From Dermatophagoides farinae (Eukaryota; Arthropoda; Arachnida; Sarcoptiformes; Pyroglyphidae), in the NCBI RefSeq assembly GCF_024713945.1, contig NC_134684.1, positions 4,161,001 through 4,225,000 of the forward strand: DNA of 64,000 nucleotides, given 5' to 3'. How positions within the stretch are numbered: the first letter of the stretch is position 1; each line of letters starts with the position of its first letter. The translations under genes and the position numbers were made by a program. The notes beneath the pieces are model-generated. The model saw only the letters and a program-made list of their open reading frames with translations, ran no database searches and was not told the DNA's origin. Of the stretch, positions 22,848-35,152 are shown piece by piece.

Positions 22848-25126
22848 TCACATTTGTTGTATAATTTCATATTTTTTTCTTAAATCAATTTGTGTGCTTT
22901 TTACATCCTGTTTTTTACGTTGAGCAATCAACTGACGCATTTCGGCTGCCGTCATATTTAGATTTAATTCACCATTTTGATTGGATACAATACGTTGAGG
23001 TGTTGTTGCCGTCGTTATCGTCGTCGTCGTCGATGTTCCATTGGATAATTTTTTCTCTTCAGCAATAATTTCATTGTTATTGTTATTGTTATTATTATTA
23101 TTAAAATTTGATTCAGAATTATTCGAATGTGAACGATTTGAAATGGGCGAATCCGTTACACTGTTTCGGTTTTTGTTGTTGTTGTTGTTGTGGTTGGAAT
23201 TTGATGATGATGATGATGAATCGGATGATGATGACGATGTAATACTTGCAGTACGACTATCAATTGTACCGTTATTTTTTCCATTACTCGTAGCAATAGT
23301 TCCGTTACTTTTAATATCACCATCATTTTGTTGATTACAGCCCGCATTATTATTTTGTTTTTTCGATAACGATGTTGTCGATGTTGACGATGATGATGAT
23401 GATGATTTACGGCGATTCAATTCATTTTTATCCGTCTATTTATCATTACATATTCAATTGTTGTTTTGTTGTAGTCGTCGTCGTGGTCGTTGTGGGCGAT
23501 GATGTCGAATAAAAAAAAACATAAAACAATAGAAAAAAAAAAAAAAAATAGTTTAATTAATCAAGGTGCTCCATATAGATATGTTAAATACACCATAAGC
23601 CATCATCACGATGATGATCAGATAAACCAGGTTAAAACATTTCGAAATCAACAAAACAATATGATAATCCCTCAACAAATGTCACGAAACAAAACAAAAA
23701 AATCCATGGCTAGACAATAATGACAATAATCAAAAATGGAAAAAAATTAAATTTTATGACAACAAAATTATTATCATCATCATCATTAAAATGAAAATAT
23801 AGTAAATGACTAACAAATAAACAGATTTATCATCTGATACAAATAAGCAGATAATCATCATCATCATAATGATTAAAAAGGTGATAAATTGGTAAACCTT
23901 GAACTTATTGATAAGATTTTTTTTTGTGCAAATTAAGGAAATGTTCCGCTTATACAAAATGTTTTCCCTTTGATTTGTCATTACATTATAATCTATGAAT
24001 CCGTCAACATAACCATATACAATTAGTCAGCTAATGTAATGGATGATTCGATAGAATTTTTTTTTTTTTTTTTTTTGACAAAAATATTCAAATTTAAAAA
24101 AAGAAAAACAAAATCCTACACCAACACGTTATTATCCCATTCTCTAAAAAAAACTCAAATTATAATGGAAGAATGATGATGATAAATCATTGTCAAAGAA
24201 ATTCAAATTCAAAAAAAACAACAACAAAAAAAAAACTCGATTCATTTTCTATAGTGATGGGATTGTCTATTGTCTGATCTATTGTTATGATGATAGTGGG
24301 ATGCTCAAAGTTAATGATGCTAAATGAGCAGTGAGATAAATTGAGAAACAACGCCCATCATGGCTCAAAAGGATGAAATATCTCTTAATGATTATTATGC
24401 CGCATCACCTAATGCAACGTGGTTTTTTTTGCTGCCTACACAATTCTATATTGCTAATAATAACAATATAAATGTGTCATTAATGACATTGAGTATATTG
24501 TCGATTGTTTCTAAATGTCAATCAATCAATCAATCAATCGATCACTCGATTAATTGATTAATTTTGTGAAAAAATTAGGCCAATTTAATTAATAATATGT
24601 ATGGATGGATGTAAAATTTTTAAAACAAGCTTACCTGCTGTTCTGGATGATCAACAGATTTATTATTACTAATAAGATTATTATTCATTAATGTTGTACG
24701 ATGTTGTATCATTGGATCCTGTGATGGTAACGGTAATGGCAATGTACCCGGATCTGGCCTTGGTACTGGTGTACGATAACAAACAACATTTGGTTGTGTA
24801 GATTTTATGACCATTTTACGTTCACGATACCAACGGTCACCATAATCATCGATGACCAATAATCGTGTTTCATTTGTAATGGATTTAATACGTTCAACAA
24901 CTTGTCGATGATTTTCATTACAAATATTGACAAAATTCACTTCAATTATTTTATCACCTTCACGTAGACCAGCCAACAGGGCTGGAGAATCATCATCGAC
25001 TTTACCAATATATTGACCTTGTTTGGTTTTCTCTGCATGCAGATTAAAACCATATCCATTGAAATCTGGCCATTTAATCAGATGACATAAACGTGGACAC
25101 GGTGCATCATTCGGTATGGTTGACAT
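22848..25126 (-). CDS. NHERF-like single-PDZ scaffold with ERM-binding tail
   Basis: There are two exons, 24635-25126 and 22848-23435 (phase 0 junction), giving 359 residues. The start chosen is ATG 25126 (MSTIPNDAPCPRL), as in NHERF proteins. Residues about 10-95 are one PDZ domain with the carboxylate loop GYGFNLH, the GQYIGKV strand and a HRQVVERI helix, very close to NHERF1 PDZ1. The middle is Pro-rich, then Ser/Asn-rich low complexity. The last 14 residues (QIDLRKKYEIIQQM) line up position by position with the ezrin/radixin/moesin-binding tail of vertebrate NHERF1 (QMDWSKKNELFSNL). NHERFs tether membrane transporters and receptors to the cortical actin cytoskeleton. Vertebrate NHERF1/2 have two PDZ domains, and here the second is absent. 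The acceptor before 23435 has a weak pyrimidine tract, so an extra exon may exist in the 1.2 kb intron. Confidence 0.82.
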
Positions 25127-26742
25127 TTTTGTTTGAATGATTTGTTTATCTTGACTGAATACTGAATCTTGAAAAATAAAAAAACCCACTATAAACTAAA
25201 AATTCCCCAAAAGCAAAACAAAACGTGCACAGGATGAAAAAACAAAACAAAAAAAGATAAACAGAAGCACAAGCAAGTGGTAGTTTCAATCACCGGACAC
25301 AAAAAAAAAACGAAAATGGTAAAACAAAATTAAAAAAAAAGTCAACAAGGGCTCAGCTTACTCAGCATGCATACTCAGAACAAAGCGTAAAATTTTTGCG
25401 AGTCGAATCGTGTTAGTTGGCCAAAAGAAGAAAGACGATAAGTTTGCCACTGGACTGGACTGGACAGGGCACACAAAAAAAAACATACAATTGTTGCTGG
25501 TGGAAAAAATGTTTACTTGAACAAACTATCACACCATCACCATCAAACCGAATCAAATGCCAACAATCAAACAACTATATGAATTAACAAGAAGAGCTTT
25601 TCGTTGTTGTTGTTGTCGTCGTCGTTGTTGTTGTTGTTGTTGTTGATGAGAGAGTTGCTGAATGAATCGTTTTTTTTTTGTTATTTTAGTTACAGCCACC
25701 AAAAACATAAATGTATTCTGAGAAACGAAAAACCACCGATCAATGCATCCATGCAAAACGTTAATTTCGATTGTTGGTTGTGATGAGTTTTTTTTTTGGT
25801 TTGGTTTGGTTTTATTGTTCGATGTCAAAAACTATCTTTACGTTACGACGTCAATAAAGAGAATGGTCGAATGGATGGCGATGATGCGATGATGTATAAC
25901 ATTATACATCGAAGGTGATTATATTATGTTTGGAGGATGGATAGAAAATAAAAATTTTTTCTCTTTTTTTTCCATCTGCAGATAAATCCGGCTATATATA
26001 TGATATTTGATGATGATGATGATGGTGAATTGGAAAGTCACTTTTACCAAATAATCCAAAAATTTTCTCTTTTTATCTCTGTCAATAATGATGACGATGA
26101 TGGTTGGTAACAACAACAAAATGAAAATGAAAACAAACCGACACATACACACACACTTGTTGCATGCACATATATATAATTAATAGGCGCTGATGATGAT
26201 GATGATGATGATGATAATTGAACAACAGCTACCTATAATCCAATAATCAACCACTACCAAACGAGAAATAATTGTAAATGACGCGCCATATACTAAACCA
26301 TAGATTGCATAGATTTAATCTCACACATCTCGAACAAAATATCACATGTTTCACATCCACATTGTATCATCAAGTAATATGACAAAAAAAAGCAGATGTT
26401 TAGCGAATGTAAATCATTTTTTACTACTTGATAATCAATTTTTACCTGTCAAAAATAAAAACAAATAAATATCAAAAATGGTTTTGAGTTTTGAATTTTT
26501 TCTCCAGTTTAATGTTATCCATAAACACAATCACAATCAAAAATAATATCGATCATTTACAATGATTGAAAAAAACGTTTTAAAATTTCAAACAAAAATT
26601 GATTGATCCAAATTGGGTCGTTCTATGATTTTTCTTATGGGCAAATTACAAGTGCTGTTGGCTGGCACCACCAATCACTATCCAATCAATTTATCGGGGA
26701 TAGGAATCTAATTTTTTCGATCAATTTTTGATTTTTCGTTTG
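25127..26742. other. NHERF 5' flank and TGFBRAP1 3' flank
   Basis: This is 1.6 kb of non-coding DNA between two minus-strand genes. It includes the NHERF 5' untranslated region and promoter, a CAA/CGT-rich repeat patch at about 25600-25650, and GAT repeats near 26007 and 26190. No coding sequence is seen. Confidence 0.5.
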
Positions 26743-29700
26743 TCATTGATCAAAGGCGTCATTATTGTTATTATTATTATTACCAGTAACGACATCATCA
26801 TTATGATGCAGTATACGGCCATAATAACAGAAATCATGTACAATCGATCGATTTGATGGTATCCAGACAAATTTTGAATCCAATAATTTTGTATGGCATA
26901 GAAAACACACACTGATCAGATTCGTATCGAATGTTTGTTTGTTGCCAACATATGTTAGACACACGTCCGTTTGTGTTCATATATCCAAATTTATGATGAT
27001 GATGATGATGAGAAAATAAAAAAGAAAAAAAGAAAAAAAGTTAATAAAAATATGTTGAACACGATTTAAAATGAAACGGAAATTGCAATGTAAAAGTTGA
27101 TCGGATTATCAGAGAAAAGGAAAATAATGATGAAGTAAGTATCTAAGCAATGTAATATTAAGTAGGACAAACCTGTTACGATCAATCCGGATCGACTGAT
27201 TAATTAATCGTTGTTTTGTTTGACGCTGACGTTCGGCCATTGAAAGTGCCAAAACATGTCCAAATGATGATTGAAATTTTGAATTGAATAAACGATTCAA
27301 ATGATTGGATAGATGCCTATGTATTAATTTGATTGGCCAATCTTCTGGCAATACGGTCAAGGTTTTGATCAAATCGAATCTACATTCTGAATGGTTAAGA
27401 TATTCAGACAATGGCTTCATCACTTCCGGACCATTCCTATTGCATTGTGTAGAAAAATCAACAATAATTAAATTGAATTTCATGAAATTTAATCAGAAAA
27501 AAAGTCAACAAATCAAAAAACATTTTTTCCTTCTGATTCGATAAATTAATTGGCTGGCACGAAAATTAAAAACAAAACGAAAAATCAAAGCCTAATCATC
27601 TGTGAGCTAATAGTTGTTGAATTTCAATGACAAAAAAAAATATTGCTTATCAATATGTTGAAGGTAAAGACAATAATCAAGTTTGGCAATCAAAAATGAA
27701 ATACAAAAATCAATTAAATTTCCAATCAATCACACAAAAGAACAAAAGGTACAGTCGTACTTACTTTCGATATAAATCCAAATAGATCGATAATAATTGC
27801 TGATAGATTTGAGATCGATCATCTTCAGGTGATAACGATGATGTTGGTTGTTGTCGTCGACGACCATAATAAACACAATGTTTAAAAGCCTGATTATAAT
27901 CAAGATGATGATCATTCAGATAGATTTCGAATGCTTTACGATGTTCACCCATTTTTCCATATAATGTTGCCATTTCGTAGTCTAAATTGTTTGCGATTAA
28001 ATTTTTCAACACAATCTTCTGATCATAATAATCAGATTTCATTAGTAGTTGTCGTAATTTTTCTCTCGTTTCTTCAAATAATCTAGATTGTTGTTCCTCA
28101 TTCTCTTGTTGCAGTGATAGAATTTCAATGTAGATTATAATTAATGTAGTATGAACTTGTACATTGGTCAATTGCATTTGATCAATCAAATGTTCTAGAT
28201 AAATGATTAAAGCCTGTCGATGTTGATGAAGAATTCGAACAACAAATTCAGGATTAAGCACAGGGAAATTTATCATTTTCCACCAAAGTATTGGCTATTA
28301 AAATCTGTGCTCCTTGATGTTGATCTTGTTCTAGAATAAATTCCACATTATTCATTATTAATTGTGCATTACCACATTCGGTTAACAAACGAATCAATTC
28401 ACAAAGGCCAGGATAATGGTTCATCTTGAATGGATTTCTTTTCCAATTTTTTCAATAATTCTATGGATTTTTCCATCTGACCTCTTGATGCATAATACAA
28501 TGCCATATGATAATGGTAATGTTTATCGTTTAGATATTTTTCAATTAATTCGTAATAATAATCATTTTGGCTATCAAAGAATTTTTTGATTGAATTTGAA
28601 TAGCATTCAATGTCTTCGAAATACAAAAACAATTGAGCCGTTTTGACTAGCTTGAAATTCACTTGATCAATATAATCGGTGCTGGAAATCAAATCGTTCA
28701 TGTAATCCAAAAGAAACCTATTGATAATACTCGTGTCTAGTTCATGTATGATTTTATCCATCAACAATTGCACATTATCATCTTCGGGTGTTGCAATTAT
28801 TTTCAATTTTTCCATTAAATTTTGATTCAATTTGAAAATTCGTTCCACTTCACAATGACATTCGAATAGAAATCGTTTGGCTAGATCGAAATTTTGTTTC
28901 TTCAATTCAATAAGTCCTGCACGAAATTTTATCGATTCACATTGTTGAAATTCCTGATCGGTCATCATACCTGTTTCATATAGATTATGAAATAGATCTA
29001 CAGCTTCCTGTGATTTTTCATTCAATAGTAATGAATTAAATTGTTCTTGCCAGGAAATACGATACAGTGAAAATAGACGTTCTTTGGTAGCGACAACAAT
29101 TTTGCCATCAAAATTATCAATATGTACACCATTTTCAAAAAGAAATTCATCCTTAACTTTTTGATCAATCACACTGATTATCGAAATTGAATTTGATTTC
29201 AAACATAGAATATATGGATACGAATACGCAATCTGAGAAACATTTGGTCCCCAGTTGATCGGTGGACGTTCGGAAATTCCTGAAGTTTTAATGAAAACAC
29301 CTAGATGTGATGGTCCATCGATTAGGAATTCATTGCGAGAAATGTATTTACAAATAGGCATTACATATGTTTCACCAGGATTACTGCATAACAGTTGTGA
29401 AGATCCGGTCTCCCAATTGATCATAAAATAATTGCTAGCCGATGCCATACAGATAAAATGGCCATCCATGGCCATCAATAATGGTTGTTCAGAAACATTT
29501 ATCTCTTTCATAATGTTCATTTTATCTGAATGAAGTAATCCAATGGTGAATGATTTACGTTTGGCCATACAGATTTCTACCTGAAATGGATCCATGGTAA
29601 TAGGATTTTCATTCAAACAATATGCGAAAACATTGCGTATTCGAAAATTTGAAATCATTTCAAGATTTTCCAAATTGCTCATGATTAACGTATTATCACA

Positions 29701-30084
29701 GTGACATAGAAGACGATTCAATACGGCCAGTACTTTCAATTTGGAAATGGATTTTTTCAAACCTAAATATTTATACAATGGATTTGCCCTTAATAATGTT
29801 GGACAGGTTTTCAATGAAAGTAGTTTCGGATAAAACAGAATAAATGAATCGATTGTGCCAAGATATACATCATGATTGTCAACTTCAATACATGTGATCT
29901 ATCAGATTTGTTTGGGGAAAATTAAATTTTTATAGAAAATTAAATGTCTCAACAACAACGGAAAAAAAAGACCGGCGGCGTTTCTCTGTCATCAACTAAC
30001 CTGTATGGAAACTTTTTCGTTGATCTTGATATCGTCCAATAGTGGTATAATTTCAAAACGTCTTATATCGAAATCGTCCGACAT
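26743..30084 (-). CDS. TGFBRAP1: TGF-beta receptor-associated protein 1 / Vps3-like CORVET subunit (two frame breaks)
   Basis: The exons are 30001-30084, 27765-29898, 27173-27436 and 26743-26911, about 882 residues once two single-base breaks in the long exon are allowed for. The N-terminal CNH-type domain includes LGTIDSFILF, YKYLGLKKS, VLNRLLCHCDN, FAYCLNENPITMDPFQVE, EQPLLMAMDGHF and VVATKERLF, as in TGFBRAP1. An alpha-solenoid follows (ALIIYLEHLIDQM, EKLRQLLMKSDYYD, ATLYGKMGEHRKAFEIY). The last exon holds a C-terminal CxxC...HxxC zinc element (CFLCHTKLLD ... VHDFC). TGFBRAP1 is the Vps3 counterpart of the CORVET tethering complex on Rab5-positive early endosomes and also binds TGF-beta type I/II receptors. 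The frame changes near 28447-28452 (six-T run) and again between about 28262 and 28298. The piece between (28299-28446) keeps family similarity in the shifted frame, so this is an indel pair or assembly error rather than an intron. Confidence 0.88.
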
Positions 30085-31018
30085 TATCATTGATGATTAA
30101 TTGAATGATTAACAAACAGAAAACACATTTAGTTAACATTAAAAAAATATTTGATGATCAAGGATCCATCAGCTGGCCAGCATCCAGATCCAACATGAAT
30201 ATATACTGATAATGCCCTCTATCGATTGAACTCGATCGCTTTCTTGGTCGATATGAGTGGATTGTTTGTGTTTGTTTAAATTTTATATGCTGTAATCAAC
30301 CAATGTATTTATTGCCAAGGAGAAAATCATCATCAAATTGAATTAAACGAGATCGGTGTTATATGGCATTAGAAAACATGTCTTTCATCAAATGAATTAA
30401 AGATAATCTCAAAACAGTTTATTATTGCCATCATCATATATATTTGCCTGTGAGCTATTCATATTGGATCCATTGATTTGAATTGAAAACATCTTTCGTC
30501 AAGTCATCATATTGTTTCTGGAACATAAATAAAATCCACTTGAAAGTATGTATTTCATTCATTCCGTTCATAATCAATGATTTAGTTGGTGAGAAAAACA
30601 AAATTTTTCATGTTTTGTTTGGTTTATTTTTTTTCTAAATTTCTGGATGGGAGTTTTTCATCAAAAACTCTTCCTAGTCTTTTGATATAATCATATAAAT
30701 CAAATTTAACCCATGATAATTATTCATGCATGTTCAATAATTTGGTTGTGAATCGCATCAAAATAAATGTTGGCGCATGATCCAGGAACTAGATACATAG
30801 ACATGTAGAGTGATAGTTGTAGAGGATACCCTGGACAAATGAAATCACCATCCATAAACAAACAAATTCATAGAGATACTCGTTGAATTTTTCATGTTTT
30901 CATTTATCTATTTTTCATTTTTTGAATAGAATCCTAAAACCAGATAAATTGAACAAAATTTTGGATGGGATCGACATTGTTGATGCTGTATTTTTGAGTA
31001 TTAGAACGGTGAATTAGG
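30085..31018. promoter_or_regulatory. Divergent intergenic region TGFBRAP1 / synaptojanin
   Basis: This is 934 bases between two head-to-head start codons, so both promoters lie here. A minus-strand TAGAGGGCAT (30212-30221), which fits a CTCF-like core at 9 of 10 positions, lies about 130 bases upstream of TGFBRAP1. No coding sequence is seen. Confidence 0.5.
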
Positions 31019-34000
31019 ATGGTTCTTGGTAAACTTTTCCGTATCTATCACAAGACCGATAAGAATAATGTTTATTCCGTACTTTTGGAGAATAAAAATG
31101 ATCGTTCAGAAACGTTACTGTTTGAATCCGGTGCCATCGGTATTCTTGGTAAATTATTGTGGTTTGTAATTGAATAAACATTTTATTGAAAATTTTTTTT
31201 TTTTTTTTTGATAAACAGCTGCCCATGAAAATGAGGCCGTAAAACCATTGTATCATATTCTGGTCGATGTTTATGGTTGTCTTGGTGTACTTAACCTAAG
31301 TGTTGGTGATCAAAATTATCTCTATTTAGTCTGTGTGTCAAGTTGTGTTTCTATTGGAAAAATTCAAAATGCCGAAATATTTTGCATTACTGAAACAACA
31401 TTCATTCCATTACATGCTCAACAAGCCGATTTAGATCGAATTCAAGACATACGTAAGATTCTAAATGCACAAACATTCTATTTTTCATGGTCATCACCTA
31501 ATCAACAACAACAAAAATTATCGAACAAATTCGATTTGACCATTTGTTGTCAACGTTCTGAACGGATGAATGAAACGGATAATCGATTTTTCTGGAATCG
31601 AATGTTTTATCCATATTTGAAATCATTCAATGTGAATACGGATAAATGGCTATTGAAAGCTATGTGTGGTAGTGTTGGTATCAACACTGTATATGTTGGA
31701 CATCAACAAGCCAAAGCTTGTCTTATATCACGATTAAGCTGTGAACGTGCAGGTACAAGATTTAATGTACGCGGAACTAACGATTATGGTCATGTTGCCA
31801 ATTTTGTCGAAACTGAACAAGTGATTTTTCTTGACAATAATCATGTTGCATCTTATCTACTTGTTCGTGGTTCGATTCCATTGTTTTGGGAACAGACGGG
31901 CGTACAAGTTGGAACACATAAATTACGTGTATCGCGTGGGAATGAAATCTCACATCCAGCATTTGAACGTCATTTGGCTATGGTACAATATCTGTATGGG
32001 AAACAGGTTATCATCAATCTGGTCGGCAACAAAGAAGGCGAATTCACAATAGGATCAATGTACAAGGCTCATCATAAATCATCACGTTTTCGTGATGATA
32101 TACCATATATCGCTTTCGATTATCATCATTATTGTTCTCGTGGTCGCGAAGAAAATCTGGTTTTAATGCTTAAAGATCGTATTAAAAAATATTTCGATGA
32201 ATTTGGATTCTATTATTCGCTTGGTAGTGATGGAGAAAAAATGTATCAATCTGGTGCGTTTCGTATCAATTGTATTGATTGTCTGGATCGTACGAATCGC
32301 GTTCAAACGTTTCTTGGTCTTGAGGTAATTTTTTTTTATTGTGTCATGTCATTCATTTCGCTAACCATGATTTCTGGTGATTAGATGCTAAAACAACAGC
32401 TCAATGTATTACAGTTGGATGAAAAATCAACGATCGTAAGCCGATTTTTTGAAGTATATAAAAATATGTGGCAAGCGAACGGTGATCAAATTAGTCGTAT
32501 CTATGCTGGTACCGGTGCTTTGGAGGGAAAATCAAAAATTCGCGATGGAACTCTATCCGTTGCTCGTACCATTCAGAACAATCTGTTGGACACAAGTAAA
32601 CAGGAAGCATTCGATATGCTATTGACGGGTAAATCATCCAGTGCGGATTTTATGGAAAAATTTCGATCTCTGTTGCCCAATCATTATCTTCATTTGCCTT
32701 CGAGAATATTAATGTCTATATGTGATCGACATTTCGAATTTACGACTGTATCAGAAATTCGTGTGGCTGTTGGCACATGGAACGTTAATGGTGGAAAACA
32801 CTTCAACAGTATCATCTATAAGAAAAGTGATCCACTTTCTGATTGGCTTCTTGATTATAATCGAAAAAGTCAACGAGTAAATCAAGTGAACATACTGGAC
32901 TTGTCATTAGATGATTCGTTGAGTTCATTGAAAACTGATTCACCCGATTTATTTGCCATTGGTTTTGAAGAGATTGTCGATCTTAGTGCACAAAACATTG
33001 TTGCAACAAGCACAACCAATCAAAAAGAATGGCTAACTGAATTGGAAAAAACTTTATCTCGTAATGAAACATACGTCTTGGTTACCTGTGTCCAGTTGGT
33101 GGGCGTTTGTCTGTTTCTATTCGTTAAACCTAAATATGCCAGATTTATACATGATGTATCGACCGATTCGGTAAAAACGGGTCTCGGTGGTGCTGCCGGT
33201 AACAAAGGTGGTGTTGGCATTCGTCTTCGTCTTTACAACTCAAGTTTATGTTTCATATGTTCACATTTTGCTGCTGGCCAAAGTCAAGTGAACGAACGGA
33301 ATTCTGATTTCAAAGAAATATCAAGAAAAATGTTCAATTCAATTGGAAAAAATCTTTATTCACATGATTTTATTTTCTGGTGTGGTGATTTCAACTATCG
33401 TATCGATATGCCAATTGATGACTGTAAACAAATGATCATGGAACAGAAATGGGATCTTTTGTTGGAAAAAGATCAATTAACCTGTCAGCAAAAAGATGGC
33501 AATGTGTTTCGCAATTATCTTGAAGGTCGGATTAATTTCGCGCCAACCTATAAATACGACGTGAACAGCGATGATTATGATACTAGTGAAAAATCACGAA
33601 TTCCTGCATGGACTGATCGTGTTTTATTCAGAAAATTACAACCGACACGATTAGATGAAAAAGAAGCCAATAAACTTGATTATGGAGAGATTGTTTTCTA
33701 TGGCCGTGCTGAATTGAAAACATCTGATCATCGTCCAGTGATTGGAGAATATAAAATCGAAATTTTGCATGTTGACCCAACTAGATTATCTGATGTATTC
33801 TGTGATGTAATTGCCAAAACAGGTCCTACAGATGCTACTGTCATCATCAAAGAAATCGATGTAACAGATCCATCGAAATCATTTGAAACAATGTACATTG
33901 AAGAATTGGTGAAAAAAATCAATGAACAAATCGGGCCGATTATATTGGCTGGATTCGGTGATGATCATATGCGAGTCACATTTAAAGATGGTGGCAAAGC

Positions 34001-34787
34001 TATGCAATTAGTACAGATGGGAACATTCAATGTTTTGGACAGGAAATTTCAGGCATCATATAAAACACCGAATTGGATTGAATTGACCGAAGAACAAATC
34101 AATTATGGTGTCTGTAATACCATACCATTAACGGAAAATAGTGTCAAATGTGACATTGATGAAATGTATGATTATGATGTACCAAAAGTAATTAGTCCAG
34201 ATAGTCCCGATGTTGAACCAATTATTGAGCCGATCATCAATACTTCAACGACAAATTATCATTCACACCCATTACGTCCACCACCACCAAAACAATCAAG
34301 TCTGGAAGGAAAAGAGGAAAAGAAATTGGCACCAGTACGGCCAGCACCACCTCCACCAAAGAAATCTTCGAACAAAGACAAACAAAGTATTGATGATATC
34401 TTAACAACATGCAACAATGATCATAAGTCCACAAATGAAAAACCTCCATCGGTCCAAAGAGCTTCATCCGCTTCTATTGTTAGTCAACTACAACAACCTC
34501 TTTCACGACCACCTCCAGTGGTTCCACCACCGCCACCGCTTTCATCATTAATACAAAATAATGTAAATCACAATGATTACGATGAAAATGATGTCGAAAA
34601 CGATGATGATAATGATTATGGCTTAAATTATAACGAAACGGCTATGCCTAATATACCTGCACCGATTTGTCCACCTCCATCAACGAATCCGCCACCACCA
34701 CCACCACCATCGATACCGGCACCGATCGCACCTCCAATTCCATCACGACGGCCACCACCACCAACAATTCCTCCACGTGGTAATTGA
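31019..34787 (+). CDS. SYNJ: Synaptojanin (Sac1 plus inositol 5-phosphatase)
   Basis: The exons are 31019-31148, 31219-32324 and 32385-34787, giving 1212 residues with consistent phases. The N-terminal Sac1 phosphatase domain ends with the catalytic CX5R motif CIDCLDRT at about residues 395-402. The 5-phosphatase domain (about 535-870) carries TWNVNGGK, FWCGDFNYR (about 742), PAWTDRVLF (about 819) and SDHRPV (about 858), all key metal- and phosphate-binding segments. An RRM-like region follows (about 880-990). The tail from about 1030 is Pro-rich with many PPPP runs, suited to SH3 partners such as endophilin or amphiphysin. Synaptojanin hydrolyses PI(4,5)P2 and other phosphoinositides to uncoat endocytic vesicles. 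The tail is shorter than in the long neuronal vertebrate form. The ATG at 31019 begins the conserved LGKLFRIYHK start. Confidence 0.95.
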
Positions 34788-35152
34788 TAATTTGAACTAT
34801 TTACTACTAGTCACACCATATTATGAAGCAATATTCAACTATTATCCATCAATAGGTAACGAGACACATACACACACGCATATTGTATTCATTGTTTGTG
34901 TTTTTGTCTGATATAAATATTCACCTATATAACATTGCCATTGTTATTGATGTTTGATTTATTTTATTTCGTGAAATTTAAATAATTCTCTCTCTCTCTC
35001 TCACATTTGTCATCAAACATATCTAAGTGATTGTGTGTGTGTGTAATTCATGATTGTTTAGATTTATTTTTTTTTCTTTTCAAATAATTTGTTTGTTATT
35101 ATTTCAGATGATTTATATGATGTAATTCATAACTTACAGATTGAATCAATTA
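34788..35152. other. Shared 3' flank of convergent genes
   Basis: This holds the 3' ends of synaptojanin (plus) and the secreted orphan gene (minus), with a (CT)n run at about 34987-35002 and a short GT run near 35032. No coding sequence is seen. Confidence 0.5.

Noticed and set aside
23041-23334. 97-codon plus-strand frame with Leu and Asp runs
   Set aside because: It is the reverse complement of the Asn/Ser repeats of the NHERF tail exon.
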